Source of the DNA: Collimonas fungivorans | Lineage (GTDB): Bacteria; Pseudomonadota; Gammaproteobacteria; Burkholderiales; Burkholderiaceae_D | NCBI RefSeq assembly: GCF_001584145.1 | Contig: NZ_CP013232.1 | Coordinates: forward strand, 3,162,001 to 3,226,000 | Direction of reading: 5' to 3' | DNA: 64,000 bases | In this document: positions 54,466-63,393 of the stretch, piece after piece | Numbering within the stretch: position 1 is the first letter of the stretch | How the letters are laid out: each line of letters begins with the position of its first letter | Translations under genes and position numbers: made by a program | The notes under the pieces: model-generated | What the model was told of the DNA's origin: nothing | Database searches by the model: none | What the model saw: only the letters and a program-made list of their open reading frames with translations

Positions 54466-55487
54466 CAGAACGCCGTCTTCTGCTCGCCGGCCTTCGGTTC
54501 GCTATAACTTTGCGCCATCGCCACCACTACTTTGCGCGGTCCCTGGAACGGATCGCGCGCGTGCGCGGTCAGCATGTTGTCAAGCATCAGCACATCGCCG
54601 GACAGCCATGGAAAGACAATGCGCTGCTGATCCAGGACGCCGCGGATTTCAGCCAGCGCCTCGGCCTCGATTTCTTCGCCGTCGCCGTAATAGACGTTGC
54701 GCGGCACGTTTTCCAGCCCGACCGCATCGACCAGCGCTTCTTGCATTTCCTCGTCCAGCGCAGACAGGTGAAACAGGTTGAGCTGGTTGAACCAGACCAT
54801 GTCGCCAGTGCGCGGATGGCTGGCGACCGCCTGGCAGCGTTCACGGGTGCGCAGCAGCAGTTCACCGTCCTCGCCGTCGCGCCAGGCGCAGTCGATGCCA
54901 CGCGCGGCGCAAATACGCTCGACCACGCGCGGATCGTCCGAGCCGAAAGTTTGCTGCCACGGCAGGTCAAGCCCCTGGCCGAAATTGCGCACGTAAAGCA
55001 GCTCGCGCTTGGTGAAACGGGCAACCAGCGCCGGATCAAGCCGGCGATAGATGGCGCGGCTGTCCGCAATCGGCGTGGCGCCGCCGGAAGCCGCGGCAAG
55101 TACGCAATGGAACCAGATGCGCAGCGGCCATTCGCTCGTATACGATTGCTCGTTATGCAGCGGGATCGACCGGTGCGGCGGATATTCGGTCGAGGTATAC
55201 ACCGCGCCCTCGACCTGGCTACGCGGCGTCGAGGCGAATTCATAACCGATCAGCGGGTGGCCGAACGAACCGGCAAACCCCTGAAACGACTCGATCGACG
55301 GCACCTGGAAACCGGTGAACAGCAGCCCTCCGGCCTGCTCCAGGGTATCGTCGGCAATCGTGCGCAACAGCGGCATGGCCTGTTCCAGCGAGATATCCAC
55401 GCCGGCTTTCGGCGCCACAACGGTAGGCAGCCCCGGTTCGATCCGCAGGTCGTCAAGTGCGAGCTGCGGCATGGAAAGTGTAGTCAT
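54465..55487 (-). CDS. orbG: Fe(II)/2-oxoglutarate dioxygenase, SyrP-type aspartate beta-hydroxylase (OrbG-like)
   Basis: 340 residues of the TauD/SyrP superfamily. The facial metal site shows as HNEQSYTSEW (H-x-E) near residue 115 and a distal H in MLDNMLTAHARDPFQGPRKV with the 2-oxoglutarate-binding R following. The H-x-E form, in place of H-x-D, is characteristic of SyrP-like enzymes that hydroxylate aspartate at the beta carbon, usually on an NRPS carrier. It fits the aspartate-coding second module of the large NRPS, giving beta-hydroxyaspartate as the third bidentate iron ligand. GAGGA lies 6 bases before the ATG. It follows orbH by 63 bases. Confidence 0.88.
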   Translation of the reverse strand: MTTLSMPQLALDDLRIEPGLPTVVAPKAGVDISLEQAMPLLRTIADDTLEQAGGLLFTGFQVPSIESFQGFAGSFGHPLIGYEFASTPRSQVEGAVYTSTEYPPHRSIPLHNEQSYTSEWPLRIWFHCVLAAASGGATPIADSRAIYRRLDPALVARFTKRELLYVRNFGQGLDLPWQQTFGSDDPRVVERICAARGIDCAWRDGEDGELLLRTRERCQAVASHPRTGDMVWFNQLNLFHLSALDEEMQEALVDAVGLENVPRNVYYGDGEEIEAEALAEIRGVLDQQRIVFPWLSGDVLMLDNMLTAHARDPFQGPRKVVVAMAQSYSEPKAGEQKTAF

Positions 55488-55550
55488 GCGAAATCCTCTT
55501 GCAGGGACGGCGTGCCCAGGGCTTCATCCCCGGCGCGCCGGATTACCCGG

Positions 55551-55799
55551 TTACGATAGGTGCGCCTGCGCTGCGGCGTTATCCATATGGCGGCGCAGGC
55601 TGGCCGGACGCATGTCGGTCCAGACTGACTCGATATGCGCAAGGCATGCGGCTTTCGGGCCGCTTACGCCGACTTCGCGCCAGCCGGCCGGCACGGCGCG
55701 GAAGGTTGGCCAGATCGAGTACTGCTCTTCGTCGTTGATGACGACTGTGTAGATAACATCATCTGCCTCTGCGGCAGCGGAATTCTGTGTTTGTGTCAT
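55551..55799 (-). CDS. orbH: MbtH-like NRPS accessory protein (OrbH)
   Basis: 82 residues from the ATG at 55799 ([16 protein letters not shown]), with GAGG 8 bases before. It has the family core [11 protein letters not shown], then VPAGWREVG and [13 protein letters not shown] with the conserved tryptophans. MbtH-like proteins bind and activate NRPS adenylation domains, so it should serve one or more A domains of the two NRPSs. It is first in the orbH-orbG-orbC-orbD-orbF-orbB series, behind a predicted OrbS promoter that lies in the end of orbS. Confidence 0.93.
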   Translation of the reverse strand: MTQTQNSAAAEADDVIYTVVINDEEQYSIWPTFRAVPAGWREVGVSGPKAACLAHIESVWTDMRPASLRRHMDNAAAQAHLS

Positions 55800-55879
55800 G
55801 GTCAGGCCTCGTTCGGAATGCACTAAGGAAACGGCGGAAAACGGCGGCGGATGGCGCTCGCTGCGCCTAAACGCCGCCT

Positions 55880-56548
55880 CTACTTTATGAAGACGATTGG
55901 CGCGCGCGCTTTTTTACCGTCGCGGGCAGCGCTGGCATGGAACATCGGCAAGGCGGCGCCGCGATCGCAGGCGTCCAGGCAGGCGCTGCAGTGCTTTTCA
56001 ACGTCCCGCACCATGAAATGCACCAGCGTCTGCGAGACGTTGAGCGCACGCGCGGTGCTCTGCAACGTTTCTTCGCGCATGCGCACCATCTCGAATGCCG
56101 CGCGGCTGCGCGCCGGCAGCTGCGCCAATGCGTCGTATACATGGCGCAGCCTGTCGCGCACTACCAGCGCCGCTTCCGGCGAAGGTTCCTGCGACGGCAT
56201 GTTGAGGCCGCTGTCTTCATCGGCATGGTAGATGTTTTCAAGATTCTGGCGCCGGCAAGCATCGATAGAGGCATTGCGCACCATCCGCATTACATAAGCA
56301 ATCGGCTGGCGGATGGCATCCTGGCCCGGAAGATCGACCAGCTTGAGGAAAACATCGTGCACGACGTCTTCCGCCCGGCTGGTGCAGCCGACGAAGCCAC
56401 GCGCGACGTTGACGTACAGCGGGCGATTTGCGATCAGCATGTCGAGCAATGGGCCGGCGGGAGAGGATGCACTGGAGCTGAAGATCGACGCATTTCTAAC
56501 TAGCGATGCCGCTGCCGAAGACTTCGCCCCTCCAAGCATTTGCGCCAT
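55880..56548 (-). CDS. orbS: ECF sigma factor of the iron-starvation type (OrbS-like)
   Basis: 222 residues from the ATG at 56548 ([15 protein letters not shown]), with GGAG 7 bases upstream; the frame is open 24 codons more. Region 2 is clear ([20 protein letters not shown], then [19 protein letters not shown]), as is region 4 ([20 protein letters not shown] with [15 protein letters not shown]). It matches the FecI/PvdS/OrbS group. No anti-sigma gene is nearby and the receptor lacks a signalling domain, so control is probably direct Fur repression of this gene, as known for orbS. A Cys-rich tail ([12 protein letters not shown]) is notable; OrbS-type sigma factors have a cysteine pair there that may sense iron. 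Confidence 0.88.
   Translation of the reverse strand: MAQMLGGAKSSAAASLVRNASIFSSSASSPAGPLLDMLIANRPLYVNVARGFVGCTSRAEDVVHDVFLKLVDLPGQDAIRQPIAYVMRMVRNASIDACRRQNLENIYHADEDSGLNMPSQEPSPEAALVVRDRLRHVYDALAQLPARSRAAFEMVRMREETLQSTARALNVSQTLVHFMVRDVEKHCSACLDACDRGAALPMFHASAARDGKKARAPIVFIK
55892..55916 (-). promoter_or_regulatory. Predicted sigma-OrbS/PvdS-type promoter of orbH, inside the end of orbS
   Basis: On the minus strand TAAAA (55916-55912), 16 GC-rich bases, then CGTC (55895-55892). Same spacing and form as the boxes before orbI and orbE. Transcription would begin near 55885, leaving a leader of about 85 bases to orbH. Confidence 0.7.
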
Positions 56549-56595
56549 AAATTCACTCCGCTCTGATAAGATGGCTCCCAAGGTAACATAAACAC

Positions 56596-56625
56596 GAATC
56601 ATTCTCAATATCATTAGCAATTATC
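56596..56625 (-). promoter_or_regulatory. Fur box upstream of orbS
   Basis: The minus strand shows four to five consecutive GATAAT-like hexamers: GATAAT, then TGCTAA, TGATAT, TGAGAA and TGATTC. Runs of such hexamers are the typical Fur operator. It lies about 50-80 bases before the sigma factor ATG, overlapping the expected promoter, so iron-replete Fur would shut the locus down through orbS. Confidence 0.75.
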
Positions 56626-56764
56626 CTTATTACTTTTATGGATTTGCCTGACAGGGAGGCATGACTTCGGGGATGAAAAACTGGCGTCAGCAACCCTGCC
56701 CGGCGCCGATTGATGGGCCGTGCCGGGTTATCCGGAAGGAAAATATTCTAGGAAGAGGAAGGTG

Positions 56765-56796
56765 ATGCGGGCGCTGCCTTAGAGCAGCCGCCGCAT
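56765..56796 (-). terminator. Hairpin downstream of rraA
   Basis: ATGCGG-2-GCTGC-6-GCAGC-2-CCGCAT, a two-part stem with a symmetric internal loop, 24 bases beyond the rraA stop. It lacks a T-run, so it is a weak terminator candidate. The rest of 56630-56819 shows no gene. Confidence 0.4.
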
Positions 56797-56819
56797 AGTT
56801 GCCGATTTGATATTCCGGC

Positions 56820-57314
56820 TTACAGCAGTTTTTGGCTGGCCACCAGCACACCGTCGGCATCGGCATAGATCCATACGCCCGGGGTCACCGTCACGCCGGC
56901 AATGGCGACGCTGACGTCGCGCTCCCCTACTCCCTTGCGCACGCTGCGCTGCGGATGGAGCGCCAGTGCGCGCACGCCGATATCGCAGGCATTCAATTCG
57001 GCCGAATCGCGCACGCAGCCGTTGACGATGATGCCGGCCCAGCCGTTCTTTTGCGCCAGCACGCCAAGGTTGCCGCCGACCAGCGCGCAACGCAGGCTGC
57101 CGCCGCCGTCGATCACCAGCACCTGGCCGTCGCCCGCGGTTTCCAGCGTGCTGCGCACCAGCACATTGTCTTCATGGACTTTCAGGGTGCGCGCCGGGCC
57201 GGAAAATGCCTGGCGCCGGCCGAAGGAGATGAATACCGGCGGCAAGACCGCCAGGGCGGCCGTACCGAGCTTGTCTTCGTTGGCATCGCATAAATCGCAG
57301 GTAGAAAAAGTCAT
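56820..57314 (-). CDS. rraA: RraA family protein (RNase E regulator / 4-hydroxy-4-methyl-2-oxoglutarate aldolase type)
   Basis: 164 residues, the normal length of this family, from the ATG at 57314 with GGAG 7 bases before. Conserved stretches: [12 protein letters not shown] at the start, [20 protein letters not shown], then [18 protein letters not shown], where the R-D pair is the family hallmark, and [15 protein letters not shown] near the end. Members either bind and restrain RNase E or are divalent-metal aldolases for pyruvate-derived keto acids; many betaproteobacterial proteins carry both labels. Cytoplasmic. The diguanylate cyclase gene ends 32 bases upstream on the same strand. Confidence 0.9.
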   Translation of the reverse strand: MTFSTCDLCDANEDKLGTAALAVLPPVFISFGRRQAFSGPARTLKVHEDNVLVRSTLETAGDGQVLVIDGGGSLRCALVGGNLGVLAQKNGWAGIIVNGCVRDSAELNACDIGVRALALHPQRSVRKGVGERDVSVAIAGVTVTPGVWIYADADGVLVASQKLL

Positions 57315-57346
57315 TGCATCTCCGTCGCAGTGCAGCCAGGAAAAGA

Positions 57347-59251
57347 TCAGTCGTCCGAGGAAAACGTCAGGCCGCCGAATTTCTTGACACTATACATCCG
57401 CTTATCGGCCACCTTCAACAAGGTTTCCAGGTCGAGGCCGTCGGCCGGATACAGGGCGCCGCCGATGGAAGCGCCGATCTGGCAATGTTCGCCGTTGCTC
57501 ATCAAGATCGGCTTGTTCAATACCGCATAGATCTTTTCCGCGATCGCCAGCGCCGACTCTTCGTCGGCCACGCCAGGCAGGTACACGATGAATTCGTCGC
57601 CGCCGAAACGCGCGACCTCGTCTTCCTTGCGCAAGGTGTTTTGCAGGCGCAGGCCGACTTCGATCAGGACCCGGTCGCCCTCGTCATGGCCGTAATGGTC
57701 GTTGACCTGCTTGAACTTGTCGAGATCGACGAACAGCACGGCGAAACGGAACAGATGCGGTTCGACGTCGGTGCGCCGGCGAAATTCGATCTGCGCGATC
57801 AGGGAATCGCGATTGAGCAGGCTGGTCAGGCGATCCGTGCGCAGGTTTCGCTCCATCTCCTGGAAGCTTTGCGCCAGTTCGCCGATCTCATCCTTGCGGT
57901 CGATATTCAATTTGGCGAATGGCCGGCCGCTGCCTATGCTGCGCACCGCCAGCGTCAGCTTGCGGATATCGCGCAGGACCCAGCGCAATATCGCGTAACC
58001 GAACAACAGCGCCAGCAGGATCACTACCAGGCCCAGGTACAAGCTCTTGTAGACGCTGGAATTGACCGCTCCCCAGAAATCGGAACGCGGCAAGGCGACC
58101 ACCGCCACCCACTCCAGTCCGGCCGCATCGCGATGGATTTGCGCCGCCACTTCGATCTGCCCGTATTTGCTGGGGAATGCGCCGACGATCAGCTTGCCTG
58201 GCTTGGGCGGGCTGGCGGCCGAAGCCGCTATCGGATCGGCAACCGGCGCCGTTTCCCGGTGTTTCTGCAGATAGTTTTGCACCAGCTGCCAGCTCTGGCG
58301 CATGAAAGGTGCGGCAACATTTTTCAGATTGTTCCTGATGTGCTGGTTCTGGGCGCCGTTGCGCGGCGCAAATGCGCCTTCGCCGTTGGAAGTAATAACC
58401 AGGTCGCCGTTGGGTTCCGCCACGAAAGCGACTCCGTTCTTGTCCATCGGCAACGTCTGCAGATATTCCCGCAGCGGCCGCAACGACAGCTCCCTGGCCA
58501 CCACGCCAAGCACCTCCTGGTCGCCGTCGTATACCGGCCGCGCCAGCATCAGCACCGGCTCGCTGCTGGCGGCATCGATGAACACCGGCGACCATATGTC
58601 TTTGCGCTGGCTGACGGCAGCCTGGTACCAGTTTTGCTCGCGCGGCTCGTAGTTTTCCGTCTCTAGCAAGATCTTTTCCGTGGCAGGACCGCGGCTGCGA
58701 TACAAGTGGGTGGGACCTTCGCCCGCACCCCTCAGCCTGACCCGGAACTCATTGGCGGCGATGCGGCGGATGCCGACATAATGGCCATCGACGCCGGCAA
58801 AGCTGATCAGGCTGCCGACAGTCGGAAACAGGCCGCTGGCAATCCACATGCGTTCTTCCAGGCGGCCGACGCTGGCTGGAAACGGGATCGGAGTCGGGGT
58901 CTTGTTGACGGCGCCTGCGACCTGATCGGGCGCGACTACCCGCAACGCCGCGCCGGCATCGAACAATTGCCTGTTGATTGCGCTGTCAATGCCCCCCATC
59001 ATGTCCGCCAGAACCTTTTGCGACAACGCATCGGTGGCGTCCTGGCCGGTTTGATAGAGCAGCCAGCCGACTGAAACGGCCAGACACAGCAGCAGCGCTG
59101 CAAACGGCAAAATGAATAAGCGTTGCAGTGACGTTCGCTTCAAATTTGCCTCGAAATTACAATAATCGGCGCCTGGCTTCTGGAAAGTACCCTCGCATCT
59201 TTGCATACCGCAAAAATGCTTGTTGCCGTCGCGATCTACAATTGAATGCAC
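57347..59251 (-). CDS. Membrane diguanylate cyclase with periplasmic sensor, HAMP and GGDEF
   Basis: Up to 634 residues; an ATG at 59206 ([12 protein letters not shown]) is an alternative start. First membrane helix at about residues 43-66 ([20 protein letters not shown]), a ~330-residue periplasmic dCACHE-like sensor (with [18 protein letters not shown]), a second helix (about 405-430), a HAMP linker ([19 protein letters not shown]) and a GGDEF domain (about 460-630). The active site FGGDEF is intact. RKED sits five residues before GGDEF, the RxxD inhibitory site, so product feedback is likely. The ligand is unknown. No EAL domain, so it should only make cyclic di-GMP. Confidence 0.92.
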   Translation of the reverse strand: MHSIVDRDGNKHFCGMQRCEGTFQKPGADYCNFEANLKRTSLQRLFILPFAALLLCLAVSVGWLLYQTGQDATDALSQKVLADMMGGIDSAINRQLFDAGAALRVVAPDQVAGAVNKTPTPIPFPASVGRLEERMWIASGLFPTVGSLISFAGVDGHYVGIRRIAANEFRVRLRGAGEGPTHLYRSRGPATEKILLETENYEPREQNWYQAAVSQRKDIWSPVFIDAASSEPVLMLARPVYDGDQEVLGVVARELSLRPLREYLQTLPMDKNGVAFVAEPNGDLVITSNGEGAFAPRNGAQNQHIRNNLKNVAAPFMRQSWQLVQNYLQKHRETAPVADPIAASAASPPKPGKLIVGAFPSKYGQIEVAAQIHRDAAGLEWVAVVALPRSDFWGAVNSSVYKSLYLGLVVILLALLFGYAILRWVLRDIRKLTLAVRSIGSGRPFAKLNIDRKDEIGELAQSFQEMERNLRTDRLTSLLNRDSLIAQIEFRRRTDVEPHLFRFAVLFVDLDKFKQVNDHYGHDEGDRVLIEVGLRLQNTLRKEDEVARFGGDEFIVYLPGVADEESALAIAEKIYAVLNKPILMSNGEHCQIGASIGGALYPADGLDLETLLKVADKRMYSVKKFGGLTFSSDD

Positions 59252-59303
59252 AATTCATAACATTCGCCTGCAACCCGCCAATACGGACTATGAGCATAGA
59301 CCT

Positions 59304-59339
59304 AAAAAAAGGCCACACGGCATCGCCATGTGACCTTTA
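59304..59339 (-). terminator. Rho-independent terminator of clpB
   Basis: On the minus strand AAAGGTCACATGGC - GATG - CCGTGTGGCCTTT forms a stem with few mismatches, ending in a run of seven T. It lies about 65 bases after the clpB stop. Confidence 0.85.
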
Positions 59340-59403
59340 ATTCATAAAGCAACACGTTCAAGCCTGCCGCGATTCTACCTGTTTGCGTCTGTAAAATCTG
59401 AGC

Positions 59404-62007
59404 TTAGATTGTCACTTTGAACACTATCTCACCATTGTTAACATTTATGTGAATGATGTCCTTCGGACCGAACTTGCCTTCGAGAATCAATTTCGACAAA
59501 GGATTCTCGATCTGCTGCTGGATCGCGCGCTTCAACGGCCGCGCGCCATACACCGGATCGAAACCTGCTTCGGCGATCTTTTGCAGGCCGGCTTCCGAAA
59601 TCACCAGGCCCATGTCCATTTTCGCCAGCCGCCGTTCGAGGATCTTCAGCTGGATCTTGGCGATAGCGCCGATGTTCTTCTCGTCAAGGGCATGGAACAC
59701 CACGATTTCATCGATGCGGTTGATGAACTCCGGCCGGAAATGGTTCCTGACTTCAGCCATCACCTCCATCTTCACCACGGCTGGATCGCTGCCCTCCATC
59801 GCCTGGATCCGATGCGAGCCCAGGTTCGAAGTCATCACGATCACCGTGTTCTTGAAATCCACGGTGCGGCCTTGGCCATCCGTCATGCGGCCGTCGTCCA
59901 GCACCTGCAGCAGCACATTGAATACGTCCGGATGGGCTTTCTCGATTTCATCCAGCAGTATCACGCTGTACGGCTTGCGGCGCACCAGCTCGGTCAGGTA
60001 ACCGCCCTCTTCGTAGCCGACATATCCAGGCGGCGCACCGATCAGGCGTGCGACCGAATGTTTTTCCATGAATTCGCTCATGTCGATGCGGATCAAGGCA
60101 TCGGTGCTGTCGAACAGGAAACCGGCCAGGGCCTTGCACAGCTCGGTCTTGCCGACACCGGTCGGCCCGAGGAACATGAATGAGCCGTATGGCCGGTCAG
60201 GATCGCTCAACCCGGCGCGCGAGCGGCGGATCGCATCCGACACTGCGACGATCGCTTCGTTCTGGCCGACCACGCGCTTGTGCAGCTCGTCCTCCATCTT
60301 GACCAGTTTGTCGCGCTCGCCCTGCAGCATCTTGGACACCGGAATGCCGGTAGCGCGCGAGACAATCTCGGCAATTTCGTCGGCGCCGACCTGGGTCCGC
60401 ACCAGCTGCGGCTTGCCGTCCGGATCCGGGTACGCGGCCGCCAGCGCATCCTGCCTGGATTGGGTTTCCAGCGCTTTTTCCAGCTCGTTCAGCTTGCCGT
60501 ACTTCAGCTCGGAAACTTTTTGCCAGTCGCTGTTGCGCGTCGCTTCGTCGATTTGCAGGCGCAGCTTCTCGATCTCTTCCTTCAGATGTTTGCTGCCCTG
60601 GGCGCTGGCCTTCTCGGATTTCCAGATTTCCTCGAGGTCGGCATATTCGCGCGACAGTTTCTCGATTTCTTCCTCGATCAGGGCGAAGCGCTTTTGCGAA
60701 GCCTCATCCTTCTCGCGGCGCACTGCTTCGCGCTCGATCTTGAGCTGGATCAGACGGCGGTCGAGCTTGTCCATCACCTCCGGCTTGGAGTCGATTTCAA
60801 TCTTGATCTTGGCCGCAGCCTCGTCGATCAGGTCGATCGCCTTGTCCGGCAGGAAACGGTCGGTGATATAGCGATGCGACAATTCCGCCGCCGCGACAAT
60901 CGCCGGATCGGTGATTTCCACGCCATGGTGGACTTCGTATTTTTCCTGCAAGCCGCGCAGGATTGCAATCGTCGCTTCGACACTAGGCTCGTCCACCAGG
61001 ATTTTCTGGAAACGCCGTTCCAGCGCCGCGTCTTTCTCGATGTACTTGCGGTATTCATCCAGCGTGGTGGCACCGACGCAATGCAGCTCGCCGCGCGCCA
61101 GCGCAGGTTTCAGCATGTTGCCGGCATCCATCGCGCCTTCCGCCTTGCCGGCGCCGACCATGGTGTGCAGTTCGTCGATGAAAACAATGGTTTGCCCTTC
61201 GTCCTGGGCGATTTCCTTGAGCACCGCTTTCAGCCGCTCTTCGAATTCACCGCGGAATTTTGCGCCGGCCAGCAAGGCCGCCATGTCGAGCGACAGGACG
61301 CGCTTCGATTTCAAGCTGTCCGGCACTTCGCCATTGACGATCCGCTGCGCCAGGCCTTCCACGATCGCAGTCTTGCCGACGCCCGGCTCGCCGATCAGCA
61401 CCGGATTGTTCTTGCTGCGCCGCTGCAGCACCTGGATCGCGCGCCGGATTTCATCGTCGCGGCCGATCACCGGATCGAGCTTGCCGAGGCGCGCCCGTTC
61501 GGTCAGGTCCAGGGTGTATTTTTTCAGGGCTTCGCGCTGACCTTCGCCATCCTGGGAAGCCACGTTGGCGCCGCCGCGCACTGCCGTAATCGCTGCTTCC
61601 AGCGCCTTGCGCGTCAGGCCGTTTTCACGCGCCAGCCGGCCGGCGTCTGACTTGTCGTCGAGCAGCGCCAGCAGCAGCATCTCGCTGGCGATGAACTGGT
61701 CGCCGCGTTTTTGCGCTTCTTTATCCGCCAGGTTGAGCAATGCCAGCAGCTCGCGCCCTATCTGTACTTCGCCGCCGGCGCCGCTCACCTTGGGCAGGCG
61801 TTCCAGCGCGGCTTTCAGGCCGGTTTCCAGGGCGGCGACGTTGACGCCCGCCCGTTGCAGCAGCGAAGTGGCGCTGCCGTCGTCCTGGTTCAGCAGCGCG
61901 ATCAGCGCATGGACCGGATCGATGTATTGATTGTCGTTGCCGACGGCCTGGCTCTGGGCATCGGCAATCGCTTCCTGCAGTTTTGTGGTTAATTTATCGA
62001 AACGCAT
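59404..62007 (-). CDS. clpB: ATP-dependent disaggregase ClpB (Hsp100)
   Basis: 867 residues, full ClpB length. N-terminal Clp repeats (1-145, [20 protein letters not shown]); first AAA+ domain with Walker A GEPGVGKT (~207) and Walker B VFIDELH; the coiled-coil middle domain (about 410-530) that marks ClpB off from ClpA and ClpC; second AAA+ domain with [15 protein letters not shown] (~608), [14 protein letters not shown] and sensor-2 [10 protein letters not shown]. It lacks a ClpP-docking loop of the IGF type, as expected. It works with DnaK to rescue aggregated proteins after heat stress. GGAGG lies just before the ATG. I could not identify a clear sigma-32 promoter in the bases upstream. 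Confidence 0.97.
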   Translation of the reverse strand: MRFDKLTTKLQEAIADAQSQAVGNDNQYIDPVHALIALLNQDDGSATSLLQRAGVNVAALETGLKAALERLPKVSGAGGEVQIGRELLALLNLADKEAQKRGDQFIASEMLLLALLDDKSDAGRLARENGLTRKALEAAITAVRGGANVASQDGEGQREALKKYTLDLTERARLGKLDPVIGRDDEIRRAIQVLQRRSKNNPVLIGEPGVGKTAIVEGLAQRIVNGEVPDSLKSKRVLSLDMAALLAGAKFRGEFEERLKAVLKEIAQDEGQTIVFIDELHTMVGAGKAEGAMDAGNMLKPALARGELHCVGATTLDEYRKYIEKDAALERRFQKILVDEPSVEATIAILRGLQEKYEVHHGVEITDPAIVAAAELSHRYITDRFLPDKAIDLIDEAAAKIKIEIDSKPEVMDKLDRRLIQLKIEREAVRREKDEASQKRFALIEEEIEKLSREYADLEEIWKSEKASAQGSKHLKEEIEKLRLQIDEATRNSDWQKVSELKYGKLNELEKALETQSRQDALAAAYPDPDGKPQLVRTQVGADEIAEIVSRATGIPVSKMLQGERDKLVKMEDELHKRVVGQNEAIVAVSDAIRRSRAGLSDPDRPYGSFMFLGPTGVGKTELCKALAGFLFDSTDALIRIDMSEFMEKHSVARLIGAPPGYVGYEEGGYLTELVRRKPYSVILLDEIEKAHPDVFNVLLQVLDDGRMTDGQGRTVDFKNTVIVMTSNLGSHRIQAMEGSDPAVVKMEVMAEVRNHFRPEFINRIDEIVVFHALDEKNIGAIAKIQLKILERRLAKMDMGLVISEAGLQKIAEAGFDPVYGARPLKRAIQQQIENPLSKLILEGKFGPKDIIHINVNNGEIVFKVTI

Positions 62008-62072
62008 GGTTCCTCCAAAATATCTAATGGGTAGAAAATTGGGACAGACCTGCTGATTTCAAGTTAGACGAT

Positions 62073-62098
62073 AAAAAGCCCTTCACAGAGGAAGGGCT
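62073..62098 (-). terminator. Rho-independent terminator after the small membrane protein gene
   Basis: Stem AGCCCTTC / GAAGGGCT with a short loop, followed on the minus strand by TTTTT, 24 bases past the stop at 62122. It separates this gene from clpB. Confidence 0.8.
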
Positions 62099-62121
62099 GG
62101 CATGGCATCCGTAAAACCGGA

Positions 62122-62451
62122 CTATTTGATGTGCGTGGCCATGAAGTAGGTCACGGCTACCAGCGCAGAACCGAAGCCGCAGACAAACGTCACCAGCCGC
62201 CAGGTCTGGTCCGTCATTTCCCTGTGCATGTCGGCGCTGGTGGCGGTCTGGTCCAGGCGCGTTTCTATCCGCGCCAGCCGGTCGCGCGCTTCAGTGACAA
62301 AGTCAGTGACACATTCTTCAAGTTTCAGAACCCTGGTTTCCATGTTTTCATCATAGCCACCGCCGTCGCCGCCGTCAAATGATCGCCTCTGCGGATTTTT
62401 TGTTTTGTTTACCTCTTCTCGCAGATAAACAGCTTTAGACCTAGCTTCCAT
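62122..62451 (-). CDS. Small membrane-anchored coiled-coil protein, function unknown
   Basis: 109 residues from the ATG at 62451 (MEARSKAVYLREEVNK), chosen because GGGGAG lies 8-9 bases upstream; an ATG at 62466 is five codons earlier. Two parts are visible: a helical, coiled-coil-prone middle (METRVLKLEECVTDFVTEAR, then DRLARIETRLDQTATSADMH) and one C-terminal membrane helix (LVTFVCGFGSALVAVTYFMA) ending ATHIK. Similar short anchored coiled coils are common in Burkholderiales, some with a likeness to XhlA-type phage proteins, but I cannot assign a family. It has its own terminator, and no phage genes are near. Confidence 0.7.
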   Translation of the reverse strand: MEARSKAVYLREEVNKTKNPQRRSFDGGDGGGYDENMETRVLKLEECVTDFVTEARDRLARIETRLDQTATSADMHREMTDQTWRLVTFVCGFGSALVAVTYFMATHIK

Positions 62452-62583
62452 CGCCAGTCTCCCCATATCGAGTCATCCCAGCCAATGTATTTTCTTTTTA
62501 TCAAGAAGTCTTTAAGAGACGTCCTAAATCAGAAAACCAAGGCGCGATAAGTCGCAAAACCGATATGCCGACCGCCAGCCAGC

Positions 62584-63072
62584 TCACTTCTTGCTTTCGC
62601 GCATAGGCAGCGGCAAGGCGTCCTGCTCCCATTTGGCCAGCGCCTCGTCGTCGGTGCTGCGGGCGTCAATCCAGCGCGCGCCTTGTTCCGTGTGTTCCTT
62701 TTTCCAGAACGGCGCTGCGGTTTTCAGGTAGTCGATGATGTATTCGCAGGCGGCGAAGGCATCGCCGCGATGCGCCGAACTCACCGCTACCAGCACTATC
62801 TGGTCCAGCGGCAGCAAGGGGCCGATGCGGTGTATCACCAAGGCGTCGAAGATGTCCCAGCGTTGTTTGGCCTGTTCGACGATGGCCGCCAGGGCTTTCT
62901 CTGTCATGCCGGGATAATGCTCCAGCTCCATCTGGGCGACGGCGCTGCCATCGTTCAGATCGCGCACGGTGCCGAGGAAGCTGACGACAGCGCCGATCTT
63001 GGGATTGGACAGCCGCAGCTGCGCCAGCTCGGCGGCAAAATCGAAATCCTCAGCCTGAACACGGATGGGCAT
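62584..63072 (-). CDS. moaE: Molybdopterin synthase catalytic subunit MoaE
   Basis: 162 residues from the ATG at 63072 (MPIRVQAEDFDFAAEL), with GAGG about 10 bases before. Family marks: GAVVSFLGTVRDLNDG, LELEHYPGMTEKAL-like MELEHYPGMTEKALA, VIHRIGPLLPLDQIVLVAV and SSAHRGDAFAACEYIIDYLK with the catalytic-site lysines toward the C-terminus (PFWKKEH). With MoaD it inserts two sulphurs into precursor Z to make molybdopterin. It follows moaD by about 33 bases. Confidence 0.95.
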   Translation of the reverse strand: MPIRVQAEDFDFAAELAQLRLSNPKIGAVVSFLGTVRDLNDGSAVAQMELEHYPGMTEKALAAIVEQAKQRWDIFDALVIHRIGPLLPLDQIVLVAVSSAHRGDAFAACEYIIDYLKTAAPFWKKEHTEQGARWIDARSTDDEALAKWEQDALPLPMRESKK

Positions 63073-63105
63073 AGTCAAGACCTCACGGACAACAACAAAC
63101 CAGGA

Positions 63106-63363
63106 TCAGCCGCCGGTGACCGGCGGGAAAAAAGCCACTTCGCCGCTCTCGGCCAGGGCTGTATCGGCGCTCGCCAGTTCCTGGTTGAACGCCATGCGCA
63201 GGGAGCGCCCCTCAGCCAGCACCTCGGCCCAGACCGGGCCGCGTGTGCGCAAGAAAACACGCAACTCGCCGACGGTAGCGATCGAAGCCGGCAACTCCAG
63301 CGTTTCTTGCGACAGGTTGAGCGCCTCGCGGATACTGGCAAAAAAGCGCAGCTGGATTTTCAT
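63106..63363 (-). CDS. moaD: Molybdopterin synthase sulphur-carrier subunit MoaD
   Basis: 85 residues from the ATG at 63363 (MKIQLRFFASIREALN), with AAGAGA upstream. It has the ubiquitin-like fold signature and the obligatory C-terminal Gly-Gly (FFPPVTGG) that carries the thiocarboxylate. The early part matches MoaD (FFASIREAL, later GRSLRMAFNQELAS). It lies 30 bases after moeA, so moeA-moaD-moaE is one operon. Confidence 0.95.
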   Translation of the reverse strand: MKIQLRFFASIREALNLSQETLELPASIATVGELRVFLRTRGPVWAEVLAEGRSLRMAFNQELASADTALAESGEVAFFPPVTGG

Positions 63364-63393
63364 TACATTCTCTTTTTCAAGCAAATACAAGTT

